This document shows, piece after piece, positions 47,551 to 60,139 of a stretch of 64,000 nucleotides of DNA. The position numbers and the translations under genes are program-made. The stretch spans positions 21,386,349 through 21,450,348 of the forward strand of contig CM055109.1 of the NCBI GenBank assembly GCA_029204225.1, read 5' to 3'. Numbering within the stretch: position 1 is the first letter of the stretch; the number at the start of each line of letters is the position of its first letter. This stretch comes from Diphasiastrum complanatum. Its lineage: Eukaryota > Streptophyta > Lycopodiopsida > Lycopodiales > Lycopodiaceae. A model generated the notes under the pieces. It was not told the DNA's origin. It worked only from the letters and a program-made list of their open reading frames with translations, and did not search any database.

Positions 47551-49203
47551 ATGACTGCATCCCACGTACGCCTACCTTTCAAAACCGCTGTAAATGATGA
47601 CGACCAACTTGTGACCGTAGCAATTGTTTCCCAATTGATTTCCAAAGATTTCGCACGTTTGATGCTACTGCCTTACCAAGATTATAGACCTTTTTTTGAG
47701 AACCCGAAATTTGTGCCTATAATTCAATCATCTTTTTTTGGTTGCATCTATTTCCACCACTGTCAATATAATGAGATACACCATATTGTTAATCTCATAC
47801 TAGAAGGTCAAAGATATATTGCTAAAATAGTGCCCCGTGTTGTTTCATCTGGTTTGATTCTTGAGGGAAAAAAATTACTTCTTTGAAAAGCAAGCAATCG
47901 TGTTTTGCCCCAATCAAACATACATTGCCATATTGATGCAAAACATTTTTTTGACATGTTTTGTATACCATACGACACTGTAGATATACATGCTTTTCCC
48001 ACCCTGACAATGCATGCATGCTCATGCATAATTAATGAAGTTCTTCCTTTTGATTTAAATTGTTGTCTCAACATACCCAAGTTCAAAAACTCTACATTCC
48101 AAGCTTTATGTTTCTTTATAGTGGATAGAATTTTGTGCACATACACTCCTAATTTTTCAATCCAATGGACAAGTATTGCAACTTGTATTTACCAAGGCTA
48201 TCATCCAACCGTTGAATCTCTTGCCATAAACTGGGCATCATGTATAGCCCAAGTAGTTCTCACAGATTTTGTTGCAGTTTCTTATGAACGCATGCGAGAC
48301 AGCCAAAATTTGCTATCCGATTCAAAAACAATATACTTGAAGACAACTAAATACCTGCTAGATCTGATCGCATTTCAAACAAACAATTTCATGGTCACAC
48401 CTCTTCCTACAAATCCACCCCTTCAATTGATTCATTCTAGTATCAGTGCCATCCTCCACTCCCAAACCATGCCATTTTCTAGTGCCATTCCGAAAAAACT
48501 GCGTCGACCAAAAAAAAAAACTTGCACTTTAAAACGCAAAATGTTAAACTTCAGCACCAAAACCAAGAGTTACAAACAAAATTGGAGCTGCTACAATGTA
48601 ATGCTAAAGAAGCACAACACACTTTGACAACTATAAAAGAGGAGTTCGTTTGTATGCTTGGCAAAAAAGATGTTGCACTCGAAATAGTACAAAAACTGTG
48701 CAATACATGTGAACAGGAAATGATGCTGCTACAAAGTCAACATGCAACTACCCAGAGAGAACTTCTAACATTTCAAGAGCGAGCTATTTTGCCAGAATGA
48801 GTCACACTTCAGTTGCCAGCAATTTACATTCCCTCAAAAAAAGATCCAGCCATAGAAATGTCACTTGAAAGCAGACATGTCGGTATTTCAAACAGGCTTT
48901 TTAATTGGCTTATTATTCTACGCTATTTCAACACATTCAAAGGTATAGAAAAAAAATTTGTTGTGTTTTTTTGAACAATCACAATATTCGACAGATCCAT
49001 CTACGCGACTAGCTGGTCATTCTGCAAACTACCTAGCCAAATTGATGACCTATAAATTACCAAAAGGATGTCGCCCAAGAATACAGGATTGGTTCAATCC
49101 AAACATACCATTGCTAGAAAACGTTGATGTGCTACTTTACATAAAAGTTCGCAACTCCTGCATCAAAGACCAGACAATTTTTATGGAAATGATAAAATAC
49201 TAG
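47551..49203 (+). pseudogene. long unrecognised coiled-coil protein in the Helitron-like region
   Basis: Starts at 47551 (MTASHVRLPFKTAVNDDDQL) and runs about 320 codons in one frame, broken only by TGA at 47884-47886. It then meets an A11 run (48510-48520), after which the continuing frame is 48522-48800. Part 1 is a folded-looking domain (FENPKFVPIIQSSFFGCIYF, YTPNFSIQWTSIATCIYQGY, INWASCIAQVVLTDFVAVSY). Part 2 is a Gln/Leu-rich coiled coil of about 90 residues (LQHQNQELQTKLELLQ). After an in-frame TGA (48798-48800) the frame stays open to 48974 and shifts again into 48958-49203 (RPRIQDWFNPNIPLLENVDV). About 550 codons with few lesions suggest recent loss of function. No family recognised; a coiled-coil partner protein of the transposon is one guess. 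Confidence 0.5.
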
Positions 49204-50448
49204 TTTTTAGAAAATGTACATGCGTGTTTTGATGATGTTGATGGCAACTATTTGGAAAAGATGTTGCTATGCCACAACATACAGACAAATGTAAATACAT
49301 AACAATTGAAAAAACAAGCAAGAGAAATTATGATTCTAATTGACACCAAAATGATGTCTATTATGAAATGTATATATTGTATTTTGATAATGCTAGTGAA
49401 TTTTTTTTTTGGGTAATGTTACAATCCGAATTCCACAATCTAATAGACAGAGTTGGTTTTTATATCTTGATGTTTTTCCATTCAAAAAACAGTTGCCTTT
49501 CAATGAAGCCTTTATAAAATTTATTAGTCTAGCTCAAATTGCATCACGCACGTATTTTTGTTTTTTACCTAGGTTTGAATTTTGAAGTATACACATCTAT
49601 TTGTTTGCAGAAGCCATATATGGCATGTGATATTCGTAATCGTGAATCAATACTATCTTATCTATACGAACAGTTTATATATGCTAAACAACTTTTAATG
49701 CTACTTTATTTTATTGTGCAGATATATGGCCACAGACACCAACATGTCCATGGCTGCCATCCCCACCAAAACAGTAGTCCATACTTTGGCTTTAATCTAC
49801 ACGAACGTGCCTTTGGCATTTATTCATTGCTTTCCACACAATACAAATATTTTACGGTAAATGCCAACCTTATGAATTGCAACATGGTATAATTCGTAAA
49901 TTTACAGAATCCATGCATAAACAAGATATTAATGCATTGTGGTGGCATGTGAATCTCTTCTCAAATGAAAATTAATCCTCCAGAGATTTATCCTTCCACA
50001 TTCCACAGTCTTATTTTGCCAAGAAATTCTATAAGTCGTGCTTTGTCAAATTACCCATGGACAAATGACATGCTACTTGCTTTAAAAAATATCGTCTAGA
50101 ATTTATCCATTTGCCAACAACAAGAATAGCTGCCATTTTCAAAAATAAACATCCAAACATTCCCTACAAAATATCCAGTATTCTCTACCAAATTTGAAAT
50201 TTTAAAAAGAAAACTAATTTACTAGCAAATAACCCAACAACACCCATACAACAACACCCAAAAATATGGATTCATCCCATGCAAATACAAGGACTCGGAA
50301 TTTCTGGACACAAGATCAAATTACTACTTTACACCAAATAATTCGTAGCTCATTTCATGAAACAACTACTAATATAATTACAAAATTTAAAAACCACTAC
50401 AAAAACGTAGTTTGTACAAATCAAAGTATCAAAAACTGAATAACAAGA
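49204..50448 (+). other. Helitron-region interval with exon-like fragment
   Basis: The interval is mostly AT-rich. Around 49727-49858 an exon-like block lies between a TGTGCAG acceptor and a GTAAAT donor, readable as MATDTNMSMAAIPTKTVVHT and more. An overlapping frame gives a 117-codon ORF (49539-49892). Function unknown. Confidence 0.3.
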
Positions 50449-52165
50449 ATGATGAATATAACTGCCCGGAAAAATACTACTACAACACAAAAATATTACG
50501 CTCATATATGTGACGTACCAAGATGCACCTGTGTTAGTTGCGAATCAAACTATTTCAAATTCCAAGTTCCTTTGCTTACTGACGATGACGAAAACTACAC
50601 TTCAACTCTCAAAGAAATCCCTGACAACCTAGCAATTTTTTTTTCAAAATACATCTGTGCCCAATGTCGTAAAAGTATACATTCTGATAAAATTCCAAAA
50701 GTAATGTATTCAAATTATATATCAACTACTTGTGAAGTGCCCTCCATAAAAAATCTCAACAAACTAGAAGAACGTTTAGTTGCACCTAGAATTGCTTTCC
50801 TACAGGTAAAAGATTTGACATATGGCACGGACAGGTAGGTGTGACAGGAAGTATTGTCAATGTCATTGCGAATCTCGGAAAAATTCAAACTGTGCTGCCG
50901 CGCTTTATAGATGGAGAGGCATCTCTTACAATAGCTTTAAAAAAAAACTCGAATTTATATCGAATTTTATGATTGGACAAGTTCATCCTCTGTGTGTAAT
51001 GATTGCCTTGTTGCATTTGTGCCAAACGCCATTGTATGCTGCCATAAACGTCCGAGTTGACCCGACTTGGATATTGCACTACCAAACTACGTATCTAGAC
51101 ACATGTACTCAGCCAAATGCAATACAACCCATACTACCTGGACCTGATACAAATGTCAAGGACACAATCATGCATCCATTTCATTGTATAGAACACATCA
51201 TTGATTACAAAACTACATACAAGGCTGTTGCACCTTGTGAAGGGCACAATCCTATTAGCCTATTCCAAGATACAAATGCGGAAGAGCTAAATTTCCCAAC
51301 TCTCTATTTTGGACACCCAAGACAAGCACCAATAAATGCTATTTACACATACCAAACCATTGCCAAATGGGAATTACAACATTACAAACACACATTTGCT
51401 CAACATACCACGAACTTATTTTTCAAAGCGTTAAAAATCACAATTCACCAAGTACTAAATTCAATATGGATCCGTCTACAAAAAGGTACCTCGCAACACC
51501 GGACGTTAACTGCATCTGATGTAATGCAAGATTCAAACATAGAACAATTACTACATTCAAATATTGGTTATAAAGATTTTGAACATGTCCGCACCTCTCC
51601 ATATTACAAACATGACTTACGGAAAAATGTTTTTGCTATGATGCGACAATTAGGTCCACCAACCTTTTTCTTGACACTCTCTTGTGCATAGATGAAATGG
51701 GAACCTCTAATTTAATGCTTGAAAACCCTTAATTCAAATATTGTACAAGAAACAAATTACCAAAACCAGAATGCATACTTGCAAGCCTTGGTCCGTGCAG
51801 ATCCAAGCACGTGCGCAAGATACTACAACTTGAAACTAAATGCTTTAAAAACAGTGATATCAAAAAACCATAAAATACTTGGTAAAATCAATGATTACTT
51901 TTTTATTACTGAATTCCAGCATTGTGGCAGCCAACATGACCATGGCGTATTGTGGATAGAGAATTCACCAACATATAGTAGCACATGCGCAAACGAAGTG
52001 ACGAAATTCATAGACGCACACATATCATGTGACCAAACTATATTGGCTTCTAATATAAGAGACATTCAAACCCACAAACACAAACACACTTGTTACAAAA
52101 AACACACCCCAAATAGCTGCAGATTTCATTATCTGCGACCACCAATGTCTAAAACCATGATTGGA
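50449..52165 (+). pseudogene. Helitron Rep protein, N-terminal half (no helicase)
   Basis: 50449-50838 has the Cys-rich N-terminus seen in Helitron Rep-helicase proteins (CAQCRKSIHSDKIPKVMYSN, LEERLVAPRIAFLQVKDL). Homology continues in a different frame at about 50833-50933 (VTGSIVNVIANL, TVLPRFIDGEASLTIALKK) and changes again at an A9 run (50939-50947) to 50822-51691 (LEFISNFMIGQVHPLCVM, TPLYAAINVRVD, ending FFLTLSCA). Two in-frame stops (TAG 51689, TAA 51713) precede the Rep domain. This carries the HUH-nuclease signature QHCGSQHDHGVLWI at 51917-51958, with the metal-binding His pair at 51935-51943. Homology ends at CRFHYLRPPMSKTMI (about 52160). The Tyr-containing part and the whole SF1 helicase are missing. 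Confidence 0.85.
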
Positions 52166-52454
52166 CTCTCGTCATAGGGCCAAATGAGGCGGAAATTTGC
52201 AGGGCCAAAGCCATTGCCCAATGGAATGTCAAGTGGCCCAGGAGATGCCTGGAATAGTGTTGGTCTGGATTGGGGAGGTGCTTGGGAAAATCTCAAGCAT
52301 GACCTCCCCTGATGTCCTATGGGAGGTGCCATCAAAATACTAAGGAAAATGTAACCCCATCTACTAATATAGGGGGGATGTTAATGAGGTCGGCCGTTAC
52401 GTTGGTGTCCGCTTTGGTAGTTGAAATGGGAAATTCGAGAGAAGATCAACGGAC

Positions 52455-52520
<66 letters not shown>
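52455..52520. repeat. (CT)n microsatellite in the 5' region of the LIMR gene
   Basis: About 33 CT units with one CG interruption, on the coding strand about 220 bp upstream of the LIMR start. Such tracts are common in plant 5' UTRs and may be part of this gene's leader. Confidence 0.85.
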
Positions 52521-52522
<2 letters not shown>

Positions 52523-52742
52523 CAGAACCCATTTTGGGAAATGAGATGAAATGCATCACGCTTGTGCCTTAACTAATGATCAGAAATCTGAACTGGGTCT
52601 TTCTCAATGATAGAATACATTTAGGAATAGCCCTGCATTTCGGAAATTGAATTGTGCAAATGGGTTTTTATCCATCTGCAGGAATGATCAAGGCCTCCCT
52701 CTTGTAAGCAAGATAGAATATCAAGCTACATTAGAGGGGACT

Positions 52743-55232
52743 ATGTCAGAGTTCAATGTGGCTCTGCTGGTGATAGTCATAATAGTCTGCATTCTAGTGT
52801 TTCTTGTCAATATTTATGTGCTCATAAATTACCAGCATCCAGATGATTACAACCAGGCATGGTTGCCAAAGATTGTGGTGGTCCTGGGACTGTCAGTGGC
52901 TCAGATTTCCATACTAATGTTGCCTGCAGATGTTGCGAATAAACACGCCTGCTCAAATAGTATCTACAATGGAGCATGCAAACTGACGCTTCCCATGAAG
53001 AAGCTTTGGCTGGCAATATGGATTATAGATTCTGTTCTTGTCTTCTTTGTTATCCCGTTCGCAATATTTTATTATGAAGGAGATCAAGAGAAGTAAGTTG
53101 CAATGAATTCAGGCTGTTTTTTTCTCCACAGTGCATAGTCCCTTTGAACATGATCCACCATATTTGATGAGTCCATCTATCCTTTAAATTCCATTTAGTA
53201 GGTGCATCTGTGTTTGTGACACTTTTACAGCCATTACCTCACCAGAATGCCAAATATGCTTACTGCATGAGTAAATAGGGAATCAGTTATAGTTTCTGAT
53301 ACTTAGTTAGAACTTCAGTTTTTGTGCGGAACATCATGGCAAACAAATATATTTCAGTTGACTTTCTTTGGGTGATTATGGGTCTAAATGTCGCATAAAT
53401 CTTGACTTGCAGGACCGTTCCACAGAGGGTAGTCAGTGCAATGCTATGGGAATCACTGACAGCAGTAATTGTGGGACTTGTGCTGGGAATCTTATATGGT
53501 AAGAATAAAAAAGCCTCACTTTCTTCTGTGTACAAAAAATCACTTAACATTGGCTTTCTTTTTTATTTTATTGTATGAATATGTGATTCTCACATAGGCC
53601 TTGAATGCCTGGTGAAATGTCATTGCAGGCCTTGTCGGGAAAGTTGATTTCACTGTGAGGAGGCTTTCATCTACCACCGTTCCATTCACTACAGATTTCA
53701 GCTTTCTTTCGCAGCAATTTCCCTGCCTTTCACCAACAAATATGGCAGCCAAAGCTACTAATGACTTGGTACCTTCAACAACTTGTATCTGCCTTTTGTT
53801 GCATCTATGTTCCTAAATGAACTTGTTGGTATTGGGCTAAGAAGCTTTACCGTGGTTTCCTTCAAGCACCTTCTTGGTACATTGAACTTTGGTTTTTCAG
53901 ATGGTAAAATTCTTAAGAGACCATGACGCCTTTGCTGCATTGTTGGGAAGGATGATCATATGTCAATTTGTTGGCCACTAGCTGCAATTCTATTTACAAT
54001 GCTTTTGAGCAATAAGTTTTCTGCAGGAAAGACTCCAACATCAGAATTAAGATGTCAAAGTGTAAATCAAGGGGAAAAGAAAGTTAGTTTCTTCTTGGAA
54101 AACAATATTTTCTGTGGATAAGCCTTGATACTTAATGCAAAAAAAATTTGGCATCATATAAGCTCAGAAAGACAGCAATAGATGATCACAAAGCAAGCTC
54201 CAAAGTTTTCTGAATTAACATCAATCACAGCCTGTAGCAGTAGATCCCTACAAGAACTGCAGGTGAATCACCTACTATGAGCTCAAGAACTGAAGCGAAT
54301 GAACTACTGTCTCATTAGCAACTGCTCTATTCATACTTCTCCAGAGATGGAACCTTCCAAGGCGTATCAATTATGGCAAGCCAAAGGATGAAGCAATCAG
54401 CCTCCATTTTCCTACCTGCGAGTTACTAAAGAAAGCCCTAAAAGTATATGCTGAAATGGAGCCCCTATCTAATAATGGACCCAGTACTCAATGTCAAAAT
54501 TTCTTTGGGCCCAATAGACCCAAATGAGATTACAGTGTATCATGTCCATAATCTTGAAATCCAGTGTATTTGTTAAAAGTTCCAAGAGTTTTCATCCATG
54601 GCTCATAAGAGTCCATCCATTTCCTTTTAGTAAGAGAAATTGGTAAGTACCAATATGAAAGGAACACAGCATTAGGATTCATTAATGCAAATTGAGAATA
54701 CTATTTTTGTTTCAATGATAAGCAATCAACAATCCCAAATAGTGCTTGTGGGAAAATTAACTGAAACCTGAATATGGGAATCTGGAATAGTTTGGATACA
54801 GCATAGCGATTCTGCAAGTTAGCTCAGTTATGAGTGCATTTCAGAGGGGTGAAGTGAAAATTAGATAATTTGATCATTGGAAGCAGTTCTGTTATTGAAC
54901 ATAGTATCAGAAAGACTAGAATATGCTTTGTTGAACTTTATTCAACTGGTAGTTAAAACAATGAAATCTTTGTTAGCCTTAATTGACAGGGATCAAGTGA
55001 TCTAGACTTGGACTTTTTAGAATAACTCATTGAGAAAAGGTAGCTTCTGCCTTTGCTAAATTGGAAGTTGGCTCTTTTCCTCTAAGATACATTTTCAATG
55101 GATGATTTGTTGATCTTGCAGTGTGCAGCTTATACCACTGAAACGGCATCAACTACAACGTGGACGATGCGTACTACCTTTCCTGAGTATGTGATTGCCT
55201 TGACTACCATAGTGGGATCTCTTCTCTTCTCA
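52743..55232 (+). CDS. LIMR / LMBR1-like membrane protein, first four exons only
   Basis: Exon 1, 52743-53092, starts MSEFNVALLVIVIIVCILVF and contains INYQHPDDYNQAWLPKIVVV, LMLPADVANKHAC and FFVIPFAIFYYEGDQEK, near identical to plant LIMR proteins. Exons 2 (53413-53498), 3 (53629-53768) and 4 (55122-55232) join in phase at GT/AG borders and give the second and third hydrophobic segments (SLTAVIVGLVLGILYG, LVGKVDFTVRRLSSTT, WTMRTTFPEYVIALTTIVGS). About 229 residues are covered; family members have about 500 with nine membrane spans. Plant members are little studied. I found no exon 5 up to 64000, so the gene is either truncated or has an intron longer than 8.7 kb filled with transposons. No stop or frameshift in the visible exons. 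Confidence 0.9.
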
Positions 55233-58129
55233 GTAAGTTATCCTCTACTATCAGTTTGCCTCGATATATCCAAGCATAGGCAATGTGCACCTTAATGTAA
55301 GACAAGCGCTTTGGACTCCTCAGCTTAGAAACATGGCCCATTATTTTCATCTTAGATATGTTTGTTAAAAAAGAAAGTCTCGTCAATGAAAGCATCTGGC
55401 AAAAACGAATCAGATTCAATTCCAATAAAAGCTAGCAATACTAATGTAAGAGTGAATCTTAAAAAGGCCTTCACCCTCTCAGATATCTTAGAAAGGCCTC
55501 AATCAAGATGGAGTGAAAAATTAGTTGTCTTCATAAAGCTTACGTGCCTGGGAAGATAGCCAACTGCACTCCTTGGATATTTCTTCATGGGATAGCCTTA
55601 AACGTTTTCCCCACTATGTTTTAGAAGGGATGCTCCCAAGCATTCAATTAGCATTGTTTTAGTGTTTCTCTTCTTAGAAGAAATCATCTGCTCCCATTCA
55701 CAATTTCTTGCTTTGTATACGTTGTTGATGCTTGTTCTTTTGATGTTGTCTTGGTGTTAGAAACACATACATGGAGGGCTCAGGAGACATTTGTTATTTG
55801 AATTCGGGACAGTGGGAACAAACCTTAGGAGGATCGATTGCCCTATTTTCAACTGAATTTTCATTGGCTTTTCAACAAGAGGTTTGCATATTTGCAAGGT
55901 TAGATGTCGGGTTGACCTATTCCTGTGCTAGGCATTGAAATTAACATAGGTTGTATGTGTTGCCTATTGTGACCCGAGGAGCCCGTATACCGATTGGCCA
56001 GAGCTACATATCAAGGATGACCATTAGGGGCCTAAGAGTTATGATCGAGGTATTTGGACCATGCATGGCCAAATGGTTGTTGTTAGCTCAGGAAGGTCTC
56101 CAACTAAAATCTGTAGAAAATAGAACTCACCATACAAAGTGCTCAGGACACCAAACTCAATAATCTGAGAACTGAGAGATTTGGATCCTATTTATTCCAA
56201 TTCAAGAGCAACTTGGAATGTTCTAGGTCATGTATATAGAGAACTATGTAGGCTGAACAGTAAGAAAGTATATTGACTTATTTTAGCTATCGGAGCTACT
56301 ATTATATGCTTTTTGCACCAAGTATTTGATGGTTGTTGTTTTCTCTTCAGTGGTTATCCATCTTGCGCTTGTTGTTTTCTTGCCAAAAAGTCGAGTTCCT
56401 TATAACCTCTTTAGTACAATGTTAGGGCCTTTTTTGGTAGGGATTGGTCCAGCCAAAAAGTCCTAAAAGGGTCAAGGGGCACCACACCTGTTGGTGGTTA
56501 GGCCCTACGTAAGTAACAAAGGTTTCACCACATCCAATCCTGAGGGCCTTCCCCGTGCTCCCCAAGCCTATGAGTGTTTTCCAGGCTCTCAGAAGTACGA
56601 CTGTAAGGAGGGGGTGCTAGCACTTTGGTTAAATGATCCGCTAGCTTTCTAGGCCCATGTTCCCAGATCCACTTCTCTAATGGTTGGCTCTCGTTAATGT
56701 TCCTTTTCCCATCCAATTAGTTCTCCGTATGGCCTCATTGGTTAAGTATTAGGACTTGTGTGGCTTAAAGGCATGATATGAAGACTAAGGGCACTCCCGT
56801 TAGCCCTAAAGGCATTATCCTCAAATTTGGCGGTCAACTCTTGAGTTGTCTAAAGGTATTGGCCCCAGAAAGTGGTCACTTCCATTATAGTTTTGGCACT
56901 ATCCTTATGGCTTTTTGGATCTATCTTTAGAACTTGAGGCATACCCTTATGGTTTAGGGAGTTTGTCCTTGAAGTTCAAGGTGCCGCCTTTAAAACTTAA
57001 GATTGTGCCTTTTATAGGACCATGACCTCCTGTAAAGGATGGGTCTTAGTGTATAAGAATGTATCCTTGAGCTCATATGCTTCTCAAATGGTAAAGTTAT
57101 GCCCTTAAAAAGTTATACGGGAGGTACTCGACCAAGAGGTTAGTCCTCGTGAAATTGATGCCTTGTTTGATAAGCAGTGGTATTTCGCCGACCGTCGGGC
57201 CTAGGTATTTTCGCTAGGCATTTCCAATGGCGGGTGTGACTAGTACAACTCTTAACCAACAGTGTATTTCAACCACGGATGACGAAAACGGAAAAACGCT
57301 TCCAAACTTGACGATTTCGTATAGCAGTTTAACTAATAGGGCATATGCTAGACGGTTTAGTAAAGCATAAAGTTGCGTGAAAAACCCCTTTCCTTATTCT
57401 TCCCTAAAGTAGATTTACTTCAATACAATGTTAATAAAACATGGCTCCAATTTTTCTCAGTTTCGTACAATGACTAATGAGTAAAAACAAATAGTTAATT
57501 CACTAGTCCAACCCACAGTATGACTATAATCTCAAACCGATTTTCGTACTTGTCGTAGAACAAAACAATTCATTACAAAATTTCCCATTATTCACTTGGT
57601 TGAACGGGCATAACCACAAAATGCAAATGTATTTGAACTCAAATCAGTATGAACTCATTTTTCAAAACGATGCACTTAGTCCTTCCAAGAACTTGCTTTA
57701 CTACAACATTTGAAAAAATTTCATTCAAAGCACAAGTGATTAAGGCTATGATATCAGACTATGATAGATTGAAAGTAAGGGATTGACCAACAGAACTTCA
57801 TGGAACTGAAATGAATAGAAAGTGAAAATAGATCAAGTAAACGCTTACCTCAATGTGCAATTAGGTAGCTAGAAATCGGAGAGGTACTACTCATGAATGC
57901 CGCTTTTCATACCGCATTTCGCATTTCCTTTGCCATTGTGTCCATGAACTTGTTTTTTTGACGCTTGCCGTTTGCCTTGGCTTTTGAAAACTCGCTGATC
58001 AGCAAAGTAGAACCTTCCACAATTCTACTGTGACAATGAGATGTGAATCTGCCGGTGAAATAGGCCGCTAGCAGGTCTGATTTTTTCTCAGATAGAGATA
58101 CGGAACTGCAACAGGGTTCTAGCTCGCTG
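55233..58129. other. possible LIMR intron 4 or downstream spacer
   Basis: Starts with GTAAGT. No LIMR-like exon and no transposon protein was seen. The short ORFs (for example 55362-55559, 55951-56163) are chance. Confidence 0.5.
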
Positions 58130-58565
58130 GCAGGCTATCAGAGGTTGATTTTTGACTGTAACCAGCCATCGGAAATTTGCAAACAGCTGGTACTGGCTGC
58201 AAGTGGCCGCAGACAGACTGTAGAAGTCTGATTTTTTCACAGACAGGCAGGTGCAGGTCCACAACAGGCCGCAGACAAAGTGTGGCAGGCCACAAATGGG
58301 TCACAGTAGGCCGCAGACAGGCAGGAGGCAGGTAGGGCAGGCTGCAACGGGTCGCAGGTAGGGTATGCCGCAGGTAGGGCCACAGGCAGAACAGGCCACA
58401 GGCCACGTAACTGGCTGCAAACAGGGTACGCCGCAGGGCGCAGGGTGCAAAAAATTAGCTGGCCGCAGGTACGCCGCAGGCAGGCAGGCAGGCCGCAGTA
58501 GGTCCAAGAATCTGATTTTTCCATTGTAGACAGCGATGGAAGGTCGCAATTTTGACAGGTAGAAA
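58130..58565. repeat. GC-rich minisatellite (GGCCGCAG(A/G)CAGG type)
   Basis: Irregular units built from GGCCGCAG, CAGGCAGG and GTAGGGCA repeat for about 430 bp. The array is GC-rich in an otherwise AT-rich area, and it generates three long overlapping minus-strand ORFs rich in Leu, Pro and Cys that are not genes. Confidence 0.75.
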
Positions 58566-58765
58566 ACAGGTCCATTGCTCTTCAAGTAACCCTCAGAATT
58601 TGAAGTGAACAGGGCACCATCACACACATCACATACAACCAGGTACTAACAAATTCAAACACTTGACACCAATCACCGAGATATAGCAACCTGCAAGCAA
58701 GCCCTCGTCTGAACATTACCCACCATATAATGGTAGGTAACGTTCCCATTGCGTTTGTCTTTCAC

Positions 58766-60138
58766 TCACATACACCCTAAGCATGTCTTCCAACGTTTGG
58801 TTAACTCTCTCAGTCTGCCATTAGTAGACATATCAAGTAGAAAGCAAACACACATGTACTCACAATGGATCCTACGCAATTGCATAGCTGAAACAAGCGA
58901 TCCAGGAGGCACATCCTGCTCCCCACAAAGGGAATGCATCACACCATCAAACTGGAACTCATACACATGACTATCCCAGGCTATGTGTGGCTTCCGCATC
59001 GTGTGCCAACAAATGCCCAACACCACATCAAACCGCGCAAGCCATGTTATCTCAAAATCCAACTCTTCTGTGTAACTTTGTACAGTTAGTGGAATGCCCA
59101 CAACCCTCTTATCCCAAATCTTTGTACCCTTTCCATCAACCATTTCCACTGTGTACTGGTACTGGGATGGTTGAATATTCACACCTAACTTCCGTACCAA
59201 AGTTGAATTCAACACATTATGAGAGGACCCAGTGGTAGTGGAGCCATGTCCACTCTCCTGACCACCGAAACATTCATGAGGCGTGGAACATCTAGATTGG
59301 CTTCCTGCTCGATCTCTTCAACTGTCATAGGGTCATCACCCTGGTTCATCTGGTCCACCTGAAGATTATATGTGGTTCGCATCAAGTTCCGTGGACATTC
59401 CTTCCACCTATGCTGTCCCAAACATCCAAAATAGAGGTTCTCCCTCTTTGCACGTTCTTGGTCCTGAGGCGACAACATTGAAGGACGCTGACCCTTTTGG
59501 GCATTGGGCTTCCCATACAACCGTTTGCCTTTTGGGCCCCCTGCACCCTTCTTCTTTTGGTCACCCCGAGCTTGCCATTGATTGGTTTGACCTTCAAACT
59601 TTCTCTTTTTGTTCCATTTGCCCCAAGGTTGCTGACCACCTGTACCAGCTACCGCAACAGGATCCGGGCCTCTTTTCCCATCTTCATAATACAAAGCCAT
59701 CTAGATGGCTCCCCGCAAATCATGAGATTGCTCCTTCCGCACGGAAGGGCGTACACTCTCTCGATGTCCCTCCACAAAGTGAAATATTTGCATGTACATA
59801 GGAACTTCCTGAGGAATGCATAACAAAGCCTCTCGGTACTTGTCTGCATAATCCTGCATGCTCAAGTTACCCTGCTTCAAATAAGACCATTGTTGCATGG
59901 CTCTGTTGTCTTCATCCATAGGCACCCAATTTTGCGCAAACATTTGCCGGAATGCCTCCCGTGTGGTTGGAACTAGGTCATCCTTTTCCACCTTCCTCCA
60001 CCACCTTTGTGTTGACTCTTGAAAACGATATGTGGCTTCAGTAATCATCTCAGTTTCATCGTCTATGCCACACATCTGGAATGCTTTCTCCCACTTTTGC
60101 AACCAATTCTCAATGGCATTAGTAGTTCTCATAGATAC
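58766..60138 (-). pseudogene. Ty3/Gypsy gag-protease fragment (element G2)
   Basis: Gag core at 60132-59701 (ENWLQKWEKAFQMCGIDDET, RWWRKVEKDDLVPTTREAFR, MQDYADKYREALLCIP). Then 59700-59209 has a basic segment and a knuckle with its first Cys replaced by Tyr (YFGCLGQHRWKECP). A frame change at about 59230 leads to the protease body (59215-58766: STLVRKLGVNIQPSQYQYTV, FDVVLGICW), but the DSGA-type active-site motif is not intact. The gag N-terminus is cut off at 60138 by the LTR of element G3, so G2 is older than G3. Confidence 0.85.
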
Positions 60139-60139
60139 T

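Noticed and set aside
47808-48146. 112-codon minus-strand ORF opposite the coiled-coil protein
   Set aside because: Overlaps the longer plus-strand frame that continues through the whole region and has no recognisable domain.
52312-52572. 86-codon ORF upstream of LIMR
   Set aside because: Its second half is the (CT)n tract and it ends before the LIMR start; at most a leader ORF.
58119-58627. Cys/Pro/Leu-rich minus-strand ORFs of about 100 residues
   Set aside because: Three frames are open at once because of the minisatellite; the pattern follows the repeat, not a protein family.
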